Shown: positions 7,893 through 16,577, counted from the first letter of the stretch. The stretch is 53,785 nucleotides of DNA from Pseudomonas sp. Leaf48 (GCF_001421885.1 NZ_LMLH01000028.1:628162-681946), one strand, 5' to 3'. Numbers and translations are program-made. Notes: generated from the sequence alone by a model not told the origin.

Positions 7893-8986
7893 TGAAAAGC
7901 TCCCGCGTGGCCGACAATTCCACCCTGGCGATCGATAGCAAAGACTTCCACCTGAACCTGCGCCGGTACCACGCTGCGGGCAAATTCCAGGGCATGCCGG
8001 CACACCTCATCGCCCAGGGCAATTCCCGCCGCACTGGCCATCGCCAGGGCTTGTTGACTGGTATTGGCTTCGCGGATGCCTTGCTGTAGTTGCGCATCGG
8101 CGCCGATGGCTGCCGCCCATAACGCCAGCTGCGGCAGGTCGATGCTCGAATGACGGCTGTGCAAATCCATGTGCCCGGCCGCCAGCTTGCTGATCTTGCC
8201 AAAGCCGCCACACAGGCTGAGTTTATCCACAGGCACTTTGCGCAGGTGCTTGAGCACGGCACCAACAAAGTCGCCCATTTCGATCAGGGCAATTTCCGGC
8301 AGGTCGTAAACCCGGCGCATGGTGTCCTCGCTGGCGTTGCCGGTGCAGGCGGCGATGTGCAGGTAACCGTTGGTCTTGGCTACGTCTATGCCTTGATGAA
8401 TCGAGGCAATGTAGGCCGCGCAGGAAAATGGCCGGACGATGCCACTGGTGCCGAGGATCGACAAGCCGCCGAGAATGCCCAGGCGCGGGTTCATGGTTTT
8501 CAACGCAAGGGCTTCGCCATCCTTCACGTTTACCGTGACCTCGAAACCACCGCTGTAGCCATGTTCGCAGGCCAGTAGGGTCAAGTGATCAGTGATCATT
8601 TTGCGCGGCACCGGATTGATCGCCGGCTCACCGACGGCCAGCACCAGCCCGGGCCGGGTCACCGTGCCGACGCCACGCCCGGCATGGAAACGAACCCCCG
8701 GTTCGCTGCTCAGGCGTACCCGGGAGTAGAGCAGGGCGCCGTGGGTGACGTCCGGATCGTCGCCGGCATCCTTGATCGTGCCCGCTTCCGCACCGTCATC
8801 GGTCAGGCGGCAGAACTCCAGGCGCATCTGCACCTGTTTACCCTTGGGCAACACGATCTGCACCGCGTCAGCGCTGCTGCCGGCGAGCAACAGGCGTGCG
8901 GCAGAGAGGCAGGTGGCGGTGGCGCAACTGCCAGTGGTCAGGCCACTGCGCAGCGGGGCGGGTTGTTCGGCGGTTTCGTCACGCAT
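7889..8986 (-). CDS. cbiD: cobalt-precorrin-5B C1-methyltransferase CbiD
   Basis: A 365-residue S-adenosylmethionine-dependent methyltransferase that methylates C-1 of the corrin ring. The N-terminal LRSGLTTGSCATATCLSAA matches the CbiD hallmark (LR.G.TTG.CA.AA), and GILGGLSILGTSGIVRPFS and LCGGFGKISKLAAGHMDLHS are further family blocks; length is normal. CbiD belongs to the anaerobic route, in which it replaces CobF, yet it is encoded here with CobG of the aerobic route, as in P. aeruginosa. It overlaps cobL by 8 nt and cobK by 4 nt, implying translational coupling. Confidence 0.94.
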   Translation of the reverse strand: MRDETAEQPAPLRSGLTTGSCATATCLSAARLLLAGSSADAVQIVLPKGKQVQMRLEFCRLTDDGAEAGTIKDAGDDPDVTHGALLYSRVRLSSEPGVRFHAGRGVGTVTRPGLVLAVGEPAINPVPRKMITDHLTLLACEHGYSGGFEVTVNVKDGEALALKTMNPRLGILGGLSILGTSGIVRPFSCAAYIASIHQGIDVAKTNGYLHIAACTGNASEDTMRRVYDLPEIALIEMGDFVGAVLKHLRKVPVDKLSLCGGFGKISKLAAGHMDLHSRHSSIDLPQLALWAAAIGADAQLQQGIREANTSQQALAMASAAGIALGDEVCRHALEFARSVVPAQVQVEVFAIDRQGGIVGHAGAFQ

Positions 8987-10190
8987 CGAAAGGTTTTGTC
9001 ACGTCCAGCAGGGTAATCGGCAAGGCCTGGCGCCAGGTATCGAATTCTCCCAGCGGTTGTGCCTGAGCGATATGAATGCGGGTCAGCTCGCCGCCGTGCA
9101 TTTCGCGCCACGCCATCAGGGCCATTTCGCTTTGCAGGGTGACGGCATTGGCGATCAGGCGACCCCCGGGCTTGAGCGCGGCCCAGCAGGTGTCGAGCAC
9201 GCCTTCACGAGTGACGCCGCCGCCGATGAAAATCGCATCCGGAGCTTCCAGCCCGGCCAGGGCTTGCGGCGCACTGCCGCGAATCAATTGCAGGCCGGGC
9301 ACGCCGAGGGCATCACGATTGTGCTCGATCAACTGTTGCCGCCCGTCATCCGCCTCGATGGCCAGCGCCCGGCAGCCAGGATGGGCGCGCATCCATTCGA
9401 TGCCGATCGAGCCACTGCCGGCACCGACATCCCACAATAGTTCGCCAGGGACCGGGGCGAGGCGGGCGAGGGTGATCGCGCGTACATCGCGTTTGGTCAG
9501 CTGGCCGTCGTGCCTGAATGCCGAGTCGGGCAGGCCGGCCAGACGCGACAGGCGCGGTGTGCCGGGTTCAGCGATGCACTCGATGGCGACCAGGTTCAGG
9601 TCGGCGATTTCCGGATCGGTCCAGTCGCTGGCGATGCCATCGATACGACGTTCGGCTTTGCCGCCCAGATGTTCCAGCACGCTCAGACGACTCGGCCCGA
9701 ATCCGCGTTCGCGTAACAGCGCGGCAATCGCGGCAGGGCTTTGGCCGTCGTTGCTGAGTACCAGCAAACGAATGCCGCAGAACAACTGCGCGTTGAGCGC
9801 CGTGATCGGGCGGGCGACCACCGACAGCGTCACCACATCCTGCAACGGCCAGCCCATTCGCGCGGCGGCCAGTGAGCAGGATGAGGGTGCCGGCAGTATC
9901 AGCATGTCATCGCAGGGCAGTAGTCGAGCGAGGCTGGCGCCGACACCGAAGAACATCGGATCGCCGCTGGCCAGGACGCACACGGGTTCACCCCGCAGCG
10001 CCAGCAACGGATCGAGGGAGAAGGGGCTGGGCCAAGTCAGGTGTTCGCCGCCTATGCACGCTGGCAATAAATCCAGATGCCGCTGGCCGCCAAAGATCTT
10101 CGATGCACGCAACAACGCATGGCGGGCATTCTTGCCCAGGCCTTTGAAACCGTCTTCACCAATGCCTACTACCGTCAGCCAGGGTGTCAT
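8979..10190 (-). CDS. cobL: bifunctional precorrin-6Y C5,15-methyltransferase (decarboxylating) CobL (CbiE-CbiT fusion)
   Basis: A 403-residue fusion enzyme that methylates C-5 and C-15 of precorrin-6Y and removes the acetate carboxyl on ring C. Residues 1-200 form the CbiE tetrapyrrole methylase domain (WLTVVGIGEDGFKGLGKNAR, then the SGDPMFFGVG loop). The remainder is a CbiT Rossmann methyltransferase with motif I LLWDVGAGSGSIGIEW and acidic IEADD. Start: ATG at 10190 (MTPWLTVVG), where homology begins; the open frame reaches 10343 but that part faces cobG's leader. It is the first gene of the minus-strand operon and is divergent from cobG. Confidence 0.94.
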   Translation of the reverse strand: MTPWLTVVGIGEDGFKGLGKNARHALLRASKIFGGQRHLDLLPACIGGEHLTWPSPFSLDPLLALRGEPVCVLASGDPMFFGVGASLARLLPCDDMLILPAPSSCSLAAARMGWPLQDVVTLSVVARPITALNAQLFCGIRLLVLSNDGQSPAAIAALLRERGFGPSRLSVLEHLGGKAERRIDGIASDWTDPEIADLNLVAIECIAEPGTPRLSRLAGLPDSAFRHDGQLTKRDVRAITLARLAPVPGELLWDVGAGSGSIGIEWMRAHPGCRALAIEADDGRQQLIEHNRDALGVPGLQLIRGSAPQALAGLEAPDAIFIGGGVTREGVLDTCWAALKPGGRLIANAVTLQSEMALMAWREMHGGELTRIHIAQAQPLGEFDTWRQALPITLLDVTKPFDA

Positions 10191-10331
10191 GCCGTCCCTC
10201 AATCGCGCGTTCATCGTTATTGGGCGGCATGATAGCGCGGGTTCCCTGAGCTGACTGCCTTGTATTCCCGACCGGAGTCTTTTCATGCGGTGAAGTAAAG
10301 CAGGCATAATACCGCGCACTTTTGCCGTCCA
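10191..10331. promoter_or_regulatory. divergent intergenic region between cobL and cobG
   Basis: This gap must hold the promoters for both cobalamin operons. On the plus strand CATAAT (10301-10306) is a possible -10 box for cobG, but no well-spaced -35 accompanies it. I looked for a B12-box and the branched fold of a cobalamin riboswitch on both strands and did not see one, so control, if any, is likely by another mechanism. Confidence 0.3.
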
Positions 10332-11681
10332 TTGCCTTGCCACCTGAACGGGTCATCCTTGAACCAACGTCCACCATCTTGCAGCTTGCGCCCCTCGGCC
10401 TGTCCGGGGTTGCTGCGTATTGTCCCGGCACTGGATGGCGGTATCTGCCGGATCAAGCTTGCGGGTGGGTCGATCAGCAGCGCACAGGCCGTAGCGGTGG
10501 CAGCAGCGGCTGAACAGTTCGCCGGTGGTGTGATCGAGGCAACCAACCGCGCCAACCTGCAGATTCGCGGCATTGGCAGTGCGCACGCGGCATTAATCGA
10601 CAGCCTGCTGGCTACCGGGTTGGGGCCGCGCACGGCGGCGGGCGATGATGTGCGCAACCTGATGCTCAGCCCGGGCGCCGGGATTGACCGGCACATGCTG
10701 GTCGACACACGCCCGTTGGCGCAACAGATCCTCGCCACGCTGCAGAGTCATGAACCTTTCCACGATCTCAGCGCCAAGTTTGCCGTACAACTCGATGGTG
10801 GCGAGGCCCTGGCGATGCTCGAACATCCCCATGACCTGTGGCTCTCGGCATTTGTGCAAAACGGCGAACGACGGCTGGCATTCGGTCTGGCGGGATGTCC
10901 CACGGACAGGCCGGCCGGTTCGGTTGCCCTCGACGATGGCCATGATCTGGTGGTCGCTGTGCTTGAGTTGTTCCTCGACCTTGCGCGCCCCGAGCAAACG
11001 CGGATGCGCCATTTGTTGGTCGAGTACAGGGTCGAGGATCTGCTGGCGCGGCTGGCCAGGCGTGTAGCCGTTCAGGCCGTTGTCGATTGGCAGCGTGTCC
11101 CCCACGCAGATGTCCTGCACATTGGTAGCCATCCCCAGGCTGATCCTGCTTTCGTTTATGTAGGGGCGGCGCCTCCTTTGGGTCGCCTAGCGCCGGCGAT
11201 GCTCCGGGGCGCGGCGCAACTCGCCCAGGAGTTCGGCGACGCCAGCCTGCGTTTCACACCATGGCAAAGCCTGTTGTTGCCCAATGTCCGATTGGCTGAT
11301 GCCGTTGAAGTCATCCAGCGTCTACAAGGGCTGGGCCTGCAGTGTCAGGCCAGTCATCCGTTGACCGGTTTGATTGCCTGTACCGGTTCACACGGGTGCG
11401 CCAAGGGGCTGGCCGACACCAAGGGCGATGCGCTGCAATTGGCGGCGCTGCTGCAACGTCAGGGGGCTGCGCTGAGTGTGCATTTGAGCGGATGCCCGCG
11501 CTCCTGTGCCGCCGCACACACCGCACCCGTCACACTCCTGGCCATCGCCCCCGGTTACTACGACCTCTATTTTCGCGATCCAGCGCAGCCGGGTTTCGGC
11601 ACGCTGCACGCACGCAACCTTACTATTGAAGCGGCCGCGACCTTGCTCGACGCCCTCTCTCGGAGCCCCCTTGATGCTTGA
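10332..11681 (+). CDS. cobG: precorrin-3B synthase CobG
   Basis: Up to 449 residues. CobG is an Fe-S monooxygenase that uses O2 to convert precorrin-3A to precorrin-3B. Two ferredoxin-like half-domains of nitrite/sulfite reductase type can be seen: the first begins LRPSACPGLLRIVPALDGGICRIKL, the second begins near residue 255. Near the C-terminus the cysteines CTGSHGC and SGCPRSC are the [4Fe-4S] ligands. No ATG precedes the homology: TTG at 10332 or, more plausibly, TTG at 10359 (MNQRPPSC) must start it; neither has a strong ribosome site. It is the first gene of cobG-cobH-cobI-cobJ and overlaps cobH by 8 nt. Its presence marks the oxygen-dependent pathway. Confidence 0.9.
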   Translation: MPCHLNGSSLNQRPPSCSLRPSACPGLLRIVPALDGGICRIKLAGGSISSAQAVAVAAAAEQFAGGVIEATNRANLQIRGIGSAHAALIDSLLATGLGPRTAAGDDVRNLMLSPGAGIDRHMLVDTRPLAQQILATLQSHEPFHDLSAKFAVQLDGGEALAMLEHPHDLWLSAFVQNGERRLAFGLAGCPTDRPAGSVALDDGHDLVVAVLELFLDLARPEQTRMRHLLVEYRVEDLLARLARRVAVQAVVDWQRVPHADVLHIGSHPQADPAFVYVGAAPPLGRLAPAMLRGAAQLAQEFGDASLRFTPWQSLLLPNVRLADAVEVIQRLQGLGLQCQASHPLTGLIACTGSHGCAKGLADTKGDALQLAALLQRQGAALSVHLSGCPRSCAAAHTAPVTLLAIAPGYYDLYFRDPAQPGFGTLHARNLTIEAAATLLDALSRSPLDA

Positions 11682-12300
11682 TTACATCCGCGACGGTCAG
11701 GAGATCTATCGCAACTCCTTCGCGATCATTCGCGCCGAGGCCAACCTCGACCGTATCCCGGCCGATCTGGAGAAACTCGCCGTCCGTGTGATCCATGCCT
11801 GCGGCATGGTCGAGGCCATCGACGGTTTGCAGTTTTCCGAAGGGGCGGGCAAGGCCGGGCGCGACGCGCTGGCCGCCGGCGCGCCTATCCTGTGCGATGC
11901 GCGGATGGTCAGCGAAGGTGTGACCCGCGCCCGTTTGCCGGCGAACAATCCGGTGATCTGCACGCTGCGCGATGACAGCGTGCCGGAGCTGGCACGTGAA
12001 CTGGGCAACACCCGTTCCGCCGCCGCGCTGGAACTGTGGCGCCCGCATCTGGAAGGCAGCGTGGTGGTGATTGGCAACGCGCCGACCGCACTGTTCTACT
12101 TGCTGGAAATGCTCGATGCCGGCGCACCGAAACCGGCGCTGATCCTCGGTTTTCCGGTGGGCTTCGTCGGTGCCGCCGAGTCCAAGGCGATGCTCGCGGC
12201 GGACAGCCGTGGCGTGCCGTTTGTCATCATGCAAGGTCGCCTCGGTGGTAGCGCCATGGCCGCCGCCGCCGTCAATGCCCTCGCCACGGAGATCGAATAA
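11674..12300 (+). CDS. cobH: precorrin-8X methylmutase CobH
   Basis: A 208-residue enzyme that moves the C-11 methyl group to C-12, giving hydrogenobyrinic acid. The block AVRVIHACGMVEA contains the catalytic His of the CobH/CbiC family, and the LPANNPVICTL and VVIGNAPTALFYLLE motifs are typical. Start: ATG at 11674, inside the end of cobG; an upstream in-frame stretch lacks homology. The stop TAA shares its last A with the ATG of cobI (TAATG), so the genes are translationally coupled. Confidence 0.95.
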   Translation: MLDYIRDGQEIYRNSFAIIRAEANLDRIPADLEKLAVRVIHACGMVEAIDGLQFSEGAGKAGRDALAAGAPILCDARMVSEGVTRARLPANNPVICTLRDDSVPELARELGNTRSAAALELWRPHLEGSVVVIGNAPTALFYLLEMLDAGAPKPALILGFPVGFVGAAESKAMLAADSRGVPFVIMQGRLGGSAMAAAAVNALATEIE

Positions 12301-13031
12301 TGCAGCAACCTGGACGATTGATCGGCCTTGGCGTGGGCCCCGGTGATCCGGAACTGATTACTGTCAAAGCGTTGCGCTTGCTGCGCGAGTCTCCGGTGGT
12401 GGCGTACTTCGTCGCCAAGGGCAAGAAGGGCAATGCCTTTGGCATAATTGAAGCGCATTTGCAGGGCGCTCAAACCTTGCTGCCGCTGGTGTATCCGGTG
12501 ACCACCGAAGCTTTGCCGGCACCGCTGTCCTATGAGCAGGTGATCAGCGACTTTTATGATGACGCTGCACAGGAGCTCGCTGCGCATCTGGACGCGGGTC
12601 GTGATGTGGCAGTGATCTGCGAAGGCGATCCGTTCTTCTATGGCTCCTACATGTACCTGCACGACCGGCTCGCCGAGCGCTATCAGGCCGAAGTCGTACC
12701 AGGCGTGTGCTCGATGCTCGGCGGTGCTTCGGTGCTGGGGGCGCCGCTGGTGTATCGCAATCAGAGCCTGTCGGTGTTGTCCGGCGTGCTGCCTCACGAT
12801 GATCTCAAACGCCGTCTGGCTGATGCCGATGCGGCGGTAATCATGAAGCTGGGGCGTAACTTTCCCAAGGTGCGTCAGGTGCTGGAAGAACTCGGTTTGG
12901 CCGAACGCGCGTTGTATGTCGAGCGCGCGACCATGGCCAATCAGAAGATCGTGCCACTGGATCAGGTCGAACCGATGTCCTCGCCTTACTTCTCGTTGAT
13001 CATCGTTCCGGGTGAAAGGTGGCAAGGCTGA
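12300..13031 (+). CDS. cobI: precorrin-2 C20-methyltransferase CobI
   Basis: A 243-residue tetrapyrrole methylase that adds a methyl group at C-20 of precorrin-2. The N-terminal glycine loop LIGLGVGPGDPELITVKALRLL and the ICEGDPFFYGSYMYLHDRL motif are characteristic, and VVPGVCSMLGGASVLGAPL is the S-adenosylmethionine pocket of the family. Length is normal. It overlaps cobH by 1 nt and cobJ by 1 nt (TGATG). Confidence 0.95.
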   Translation: MQQPGRLIGLGVGPGDPELITVKALRLLRESPVVAYFVAKGKKGNAFGIIEAHLQGAQTLLPLVYPVTTEALPAPLSYEQVISDFYDDAAQELAAHLDAGRDVAVICEGDPFFYGSYMYLHDRLAERYQAEVVPGVCSMLGGASVLGAPLVYRNQSLSVLSGVLPHDDLKRRLADADAAVIMKLGRNFPKVRQVLEELGLAERALYVERATMANQKIVPLDQVEPMSSPYFSLIIVPGERWQG

Positions 13032-14734
13032 TGACTCGTCCAGCTCCGGCAATTGTCATTCTCGGCAATGGCAGCCTCGCCACCGCGCGCAAGATTCAAC
13101 AGGTGTACCCCGGCGCCTTGATCCACGGCCTGGTCGGGCGGGTCGAGGGTGCGGACCGTGACTATCATGAATTCGGCGCGAACTTGCGCGAGCTGTATCA
13201 GCAAGACTCGCCGATCATTGCCCTGTGCGCCGCCGGGATCGTGATCCGCACGCTGGCGCCGTTGTTGCTGGAGAAGGGCGCCGAGCCGCCGGTGCTCGCG
13301 GTGGCCGAAGATGGCAGCGCCGTGGTGCCGCTGCTCGGTGGCCTTGGCGGGGTGAATGTCATGGCACGGGAAATTGCGGCCGGGCTGCAGGTTGCAGCGG
13401 CGATCACCACCAGTGGCGAATTGCGCTTCGGTACCTGCCTGCTCAATCCGCCCAGCGGCTACACCCTTGGCGATCTGGAGCTGGGCAAGCGTTTCGTTTC
13501 CGATCTGCTGGCCGGGCACAGCGTGCGTGTCGAAGGTAACGCGCCCTGGCTGGATCAGGCGCAGTTGCCCGAGGATCCGGCGGCGCTTCGTTCGATTCAT
13601 GTCGGCAGCGCCGCGCGTGAGGCCAGGGCTGATGAATTACTGATCTATCCACGGAGTGTCGCCGTGGCGGTCAGCACTGGTGTGGTGGATGTGCCGCAGG
13701 CGATTCGCGCGGCGTTGCAGCAGGCCAACGTCGCGGTGCAATCGGTGGCTTGCCTTCTGGCGGCGGACGATCAGATGGCCAATCCCACGTTGCGTGAAGC
13801 GGCGCTGGAGTTAGGCGTGCCGCTGCGCTTCGTGGCGCCGGCGGTCGATATCGGCGCCTTGGCCCGTAGTGCGGTGCCTGGAGCGACCGTCGAAGTGCCC
13901 CTCGACAATATTGCGATTGCCATAGCCGATCAGCCGCTGCAAGTCGCGCAAATCGGCAGGGCGCGCGGGCGACTGGCGGTAATCGGCCTCGGCCCTGGCG
14001 CAGCCGAGCTGATGGTGCCGGCGGTCAAGGCCGAACTGGCGCGGGCCACCGATGTACTGGGTTACGAAACCTACGTGCGCATGGCCGGGCCGTTTCGCGC
14101 CGATCAAGTGCTGCACTGCACCGACAACCGCGAAGAAATGCAGCGTGCCCGCCACGCTTTCGAACTGGCGGCACAGGGTCGTTCGGTGATCGTCGTGTCC
14201 TCTGGTGACCCGGGTGTGTTCGCCATGGCGGCGGCAGTACTTGAGGCGTTGCATGAGTCGAGTGATCCGGCCTGGCATAACGTCGATCTGGAAATTCTGC
14301 CGGGGGTATCCGCTTCGCTCGCCACCGCTGCTCAGGCCGGTGCGCCGCTGGGGCATGACTTCTGCGTGATGTCCCTGTCGGACAACCTCAAACCCTGGTC
14401 AATCATCGAGAAGCGACTGGATCTGGCCGCCGAAGCAGATCTGGCGCTGGCGTTCTACAACCCGATTTCCCGCTCCCGGCCATGGCAACTGGGACGTGCG
14501 CTGGAGATCGTCGCACGGCATCGCATCGCTGAAACGCCGGTGGTGCTGGGCAGGGATATCGGTCGACCGGGCCAGACCTTGCGTGTCACCACGCTGGGAG
14601 CTTTGACCCCGGATCAGGTGGATATGCGCACCATGGTGCTGATCGGTTCGTCCACTACCTGTGTATTCCCTCGCGCGGATGGGGGGGAGTGGGTCTATAC
14701 GCCGCGATGGTATGGCGACAAGCCCGCGACTTGA
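13031..14734 (+). CDS. cobJ: CbiG-like/precorrin-3B C17-methyltransferase fusion CobJ
   Basis: A 567-residue two-part protein. Residues 1 to about 315 are CbiG-like: an N-terminal domain (VVPLLGGLGGVNVMAREIAAG) and a C-terminal CobE/CbiG domain (YPRSVAVAVSTGVVDVPQAI). From RLAVIGLGPGAAELMVPAV onward it is a CobJ/CbiH tetrapyrrole methylase that methylates C-17 and contracts the ring, with motifs VVSSGDPGVFAMAA and EILPGVSASLATAAQAGAPL. Start: ATG at 13031 after an AAGG motif; GTG at 13019 is in frame but less likely. P. aeruginosa has the same fusion. It is the last gene of the plus-strand operon and is followed by a strong terminator. Confidence 0.94.
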   Translation: MTRPAPAIVILGNGSLATARKIQQVYPGALIHGLVGRVEGADRDYHEFGANLRELYQQDSPIIALCAAGIVIRTLAPLLLEKGAEPPVLAVAEDGSAVVPLLGGLGGVNVMAREIAAGLQVAAAITTSGELRFGTCLLNPPSGYTLGDLELGKRFVSDLLAGHSVRVEGNAPWLDQAQLPEDPAALRSIHVGSAAREARADELLIYPRSVAVAVSTGVVDVPQAIRAALQQANVAVQSVACLLAADDQMANPTLREAALELGVPLRFVAPAVDIGALARSAVPGATVEVPLDNIAIAIADQPLQVAQIGRARGRLAVIGLGPGAAELMVPAVKAELARATDVLGYETYVRMAGPFRADQVLHCTDNREEMQRARHAFELAAQGRSVIVVSSGDPGVFAMAAAVLEALHESSDPAWHNVDLEILPGVSASLATAAQAGAPLGHDFCVMSLSDNLKPWSIIEKRLDLAAEADLALAFYNPISRSRPWQLGRALEIVARHRIAETPVVLGRDIGRPGQTLRVTTLGALTPDQVDMRTMVLIGSSTTCVFPRADGGEWVYTPRWYGDKPAT

Positions 14735-14740
14735 TCAACC

Positions 14741-14763
14741 AACGCCCTTTCGAGGGCGTTTTA
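14741..14763 (+). terminator. UUCG-loop intrinsic terminator after cobJ
   Basis: AACGCCCT (14741-14748), loop TTCG, AGGGCGTT (14753-14760), then further T. A perfect 8-bp stem capped by the very stable UUCG tetraloop, 7 nt after the cobJ stop. Confidence 0.85.
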
Positions 14764-14812
14764 ACGTCGATCTGAGAGGTAAAGGCTTTTGGCCTCTAAT
14801 CAACGGCGATCG

Positions 14813-15463
14813 TTACTGCTGCCGCTTCCTCAACGCAAACCGTTGCGTGACTTGCTTACGAAGTTTAGCCTCCATGGACTGCCTTTTTGACTCGAGTTTG
14901 TTTCTATCCAGTTTAAGAAACGCCCACTGCTGAATAAGTTCTGCTGATTGTTTTTCCCAGGCCCAAAACAGAAAGTTGCTCCGTTCGGTATGGCTGCTCA
15001 ATTCAAGATTAAAGACGGCCATATGAAGGTCCCCCTTTGAGTCGTAACGGGCTGGCGCTACCTGGAAGCGCCGTCCTTTAAGGCTCTCTTCATCCAGTGA
15101 GTTTACGGCGGGTTTGTCCTGCTTCAAGGCGTCCAGGGTATCGATCATGGCGTTCCCTTGACGGGGATCGCTCATGGATTGCGCGCTCTGCACCAGAAAT
15201 TCAGCAATGCTCCCGGTAATGATCGACCGAGTGCGTGTAGTGATGGCACCTTCATGAAGCGACCATCCAAGATGCCAAAACGTTCGAACGTATTCATCCA
15301 GCCAGTCATTCGTAGCGGCATAGCGATTATGAGCAAGGTCGGCTGACGTTGTTGCGAGTTGTGTGCAGTCAGTCAAATTGTCAAAGTCGTGCAGGGATAA
15401 CTCGCCGATACATGAAATAAGATTATGGCTCATAACCATTCCGGTGGGTGCTGTATTGCTCAT
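14813..15463 (-). CDS. hypothetical protein, member A of a divergent paralogous pair
   Basis: A 216-residue soluble-looking protein with no signal peptide or membrane span; I do not recognise its family. Visible features: Trp-rich segment NDWLDEYVRTFWHLGWSL (52-69), a helix around IDTLDALKQDKPAVNSL (107-123), the motif NFLFWAWEKQSAEL (163-176), and a Lys/Arg-rich C-terminus (SKRQSMEAKLRKQ...RKRQQ). These blocks occur in the same order in the protein encoded divergently at 15708-16541, so the two appear to be distant paralogs. The ATG has AGGA 7 nt upstream. Codon use and the surrounding gap are more AT-rich than the flanking cob and retS regions, suggesting later acquisition. Confidence 0.75.
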   Translation of the reverse strand: MSNTAPTGMVMSHNLISCIGELSLHDFDNLTDCTQLATTSADLAHNRYAATNDWLDEYVRTFWHLGWSLHEGAITTRTRSIITGSIAEFLVQSAQSMSDPRQGNAMIDTLDALKQDKPAVNSLDEESLKGRRFQVAPARYDSKGDLHMAVFNLELSSHTERSNFLFWAWEKQSAELIQQWAFLKLDRNKLESKRQSMEAKLRKQVTQRFALRKRQQ

Positions 15464-15707
15464 AAGTAATTCCTGGGGCGTATGAAGTTGTGCATGGTTT
15501 GTAGGTGGGACAGGTTAGCGCCATGACGGTACTTGTTGTATGTGGATTTCTTGTCGAGTTGATTCCTTGGGGCTGGTTTTGATTGTTATGGTTGCTGGAT
15601 ATACATAAGTTGAATGAGTATTTTGTTTGTTGGTCAGGGAGGGTGATGCGTTAATCTTGTTTTATGCCGGACAGGGCATGAAATCACTCATAAAAGGAAG
15701 CTTGAGC
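15464..15707. promoter_or_regulatory. AT-rich divergent promoter region of the paralog pair
   Basis: The 244-nt gap between the two divergent unknown genes is T-rich on the plus strand and clearly lower in GC than its surroundings. It must carry both promoters. Several weak TTGATT/TTGGTT-like boxes are present on the plus strand, but none is paired convincingly with a -10, so no single promoter is assigned. Confidence 0.4.
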
Positions 15708-16541
15708 ATGGATAATATGGAAAGTGTGATTAGTGTTGCGCAAAGTGTCGAATTGGTTCGCGAGCGCCTGCGTAAACGTCAGTCAAGGCGGTTATCTGCA
15801 TCTCGAGTAAAAAATTTTTCGGCAGTGGAACCTTCCAGTCCAACCAAAGAGCTGGATGCGCTAGTACTGGGTAATACGCTGATAGGCTATGGCGGCAACA
15901 TATCGCTGGAAAATATGGCGATTATCGAAAATCTCATCAAGTTTTCGAAGCTTGAAGCGAGTTTCGAAGTTCCAGATGATGATGGTGGCGATCCGCAGGC
16001 CTGGTATCTTGCGTTTCTGAAATGCATGGATGAAGTTGGTTGTTTTGTCGCTGACTCTGGTTATACGGTCTATCACAAGCAATCCCATCAACTGACAATG
16101 GATAATATCGTTACCGATATCGTCAAAGCGGGTGTCGATGCCGCAAAAGCAGCAATCCCCGGGGCTACTGCGCTCAATGCGGTGCTGGATTCGACTTTGG
16201 GTGCCTTGAAAAACGAACCCGAAGCGATAAATTTGTTTAATAGTGAGGTTGCCAAGGATAAAGGGGTAAGGCTGGCGATAATGCCATGTGATCAATTGAC
16301 GAACGGTATTATCCTGACTTCGCTTTCGTCAATTGATGTTAACGGTGGAAGTGACGAGAAGGGAGTGATTTTCTTTGACTGGAAAAGTTCAGGTCGCAAT
16401 ATTTTCCGAGGAACTTCCTACATTACTTTCAATCCTCTTCGCTATGCGGCAGTGAAAAAAGATCTCGAAGAGTATCTTGGCGACCATTTCAATGCTGCGA
16501 TGAGTAAAAGGATCCAGCGGCGCAAGAAAGCAGGCAAGTAA
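15708..16541 (+). CDS. hypothetical protein, member B of a divergent paralogous pair
   Basis: A 277-residue protein of unrecognised family. The first 50 residues are basic and Ser-rich with no signal peptide (RERLRKRQSRRLSASR). The body holds DPQAWYLAFLKCMDEVGCF (95-113), LDSTLGALKNEPEAINLF (160-177), GVIFFDWKSSGRNIF (219-233) and a Lys/Arg-rich tail (SKRIQRRKKAGK). These correspond in order to blocks in the divergently encoded protein at 14813-15463. Start: ATG 15708 with AAGGAAG 7 nt upstream; a TTG at 15627 would add 27 residues without a ribosome site. A terminator follows at 16551. A role as a secreted or toxin-like factor is possible but unsupported. Confidence 0.78.
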   Translation: MDNMESVISVAQSVELVRERLRKRQSRRLSASRVKNFSAVEPSSPTKELDALVLGNTLIGYGGNISLENMAIIENLIKFSKLEASFEVPDDDGGDPQAWYLAFLKCMDEVGCFVADSGYTVYHKQSHQLTMDNIVTDIVKAGVDAAKAAIPGATALNAVLDSTLGALKNEPEAINLFNSEVAKDKGVRLAIMPCDQLTNGIILTSLSSIDVNGGSDEKGVIFFDWKSSGRNIFRGTSYITFNPLRYAAVKKDLEEYLGDHFNAAMSKRIQRRKKAGK

Positions 16542-16550
16542 TAAAATAAT

Positions 16551-16577
16551 GCCAATGGCGAAATGTCATTGGCTTTC
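16551..16577 (+). terminator. intrinsic terminator after unknown gene B
   Basis: GCCAATG (16551-16557), a 9-nt loop, CATTGGC (16567-16573), then TTTC. It lies 10 nt after the stop of the preceding gene. Confidence 0.65.

Noticed and set aside
10191..10331. Cobalamin riboswitch between cobL and cobG
   Set aside because: No B12-box or suitable multi-stem fold was seen on either strand, and the gap is short for this riboswitch.
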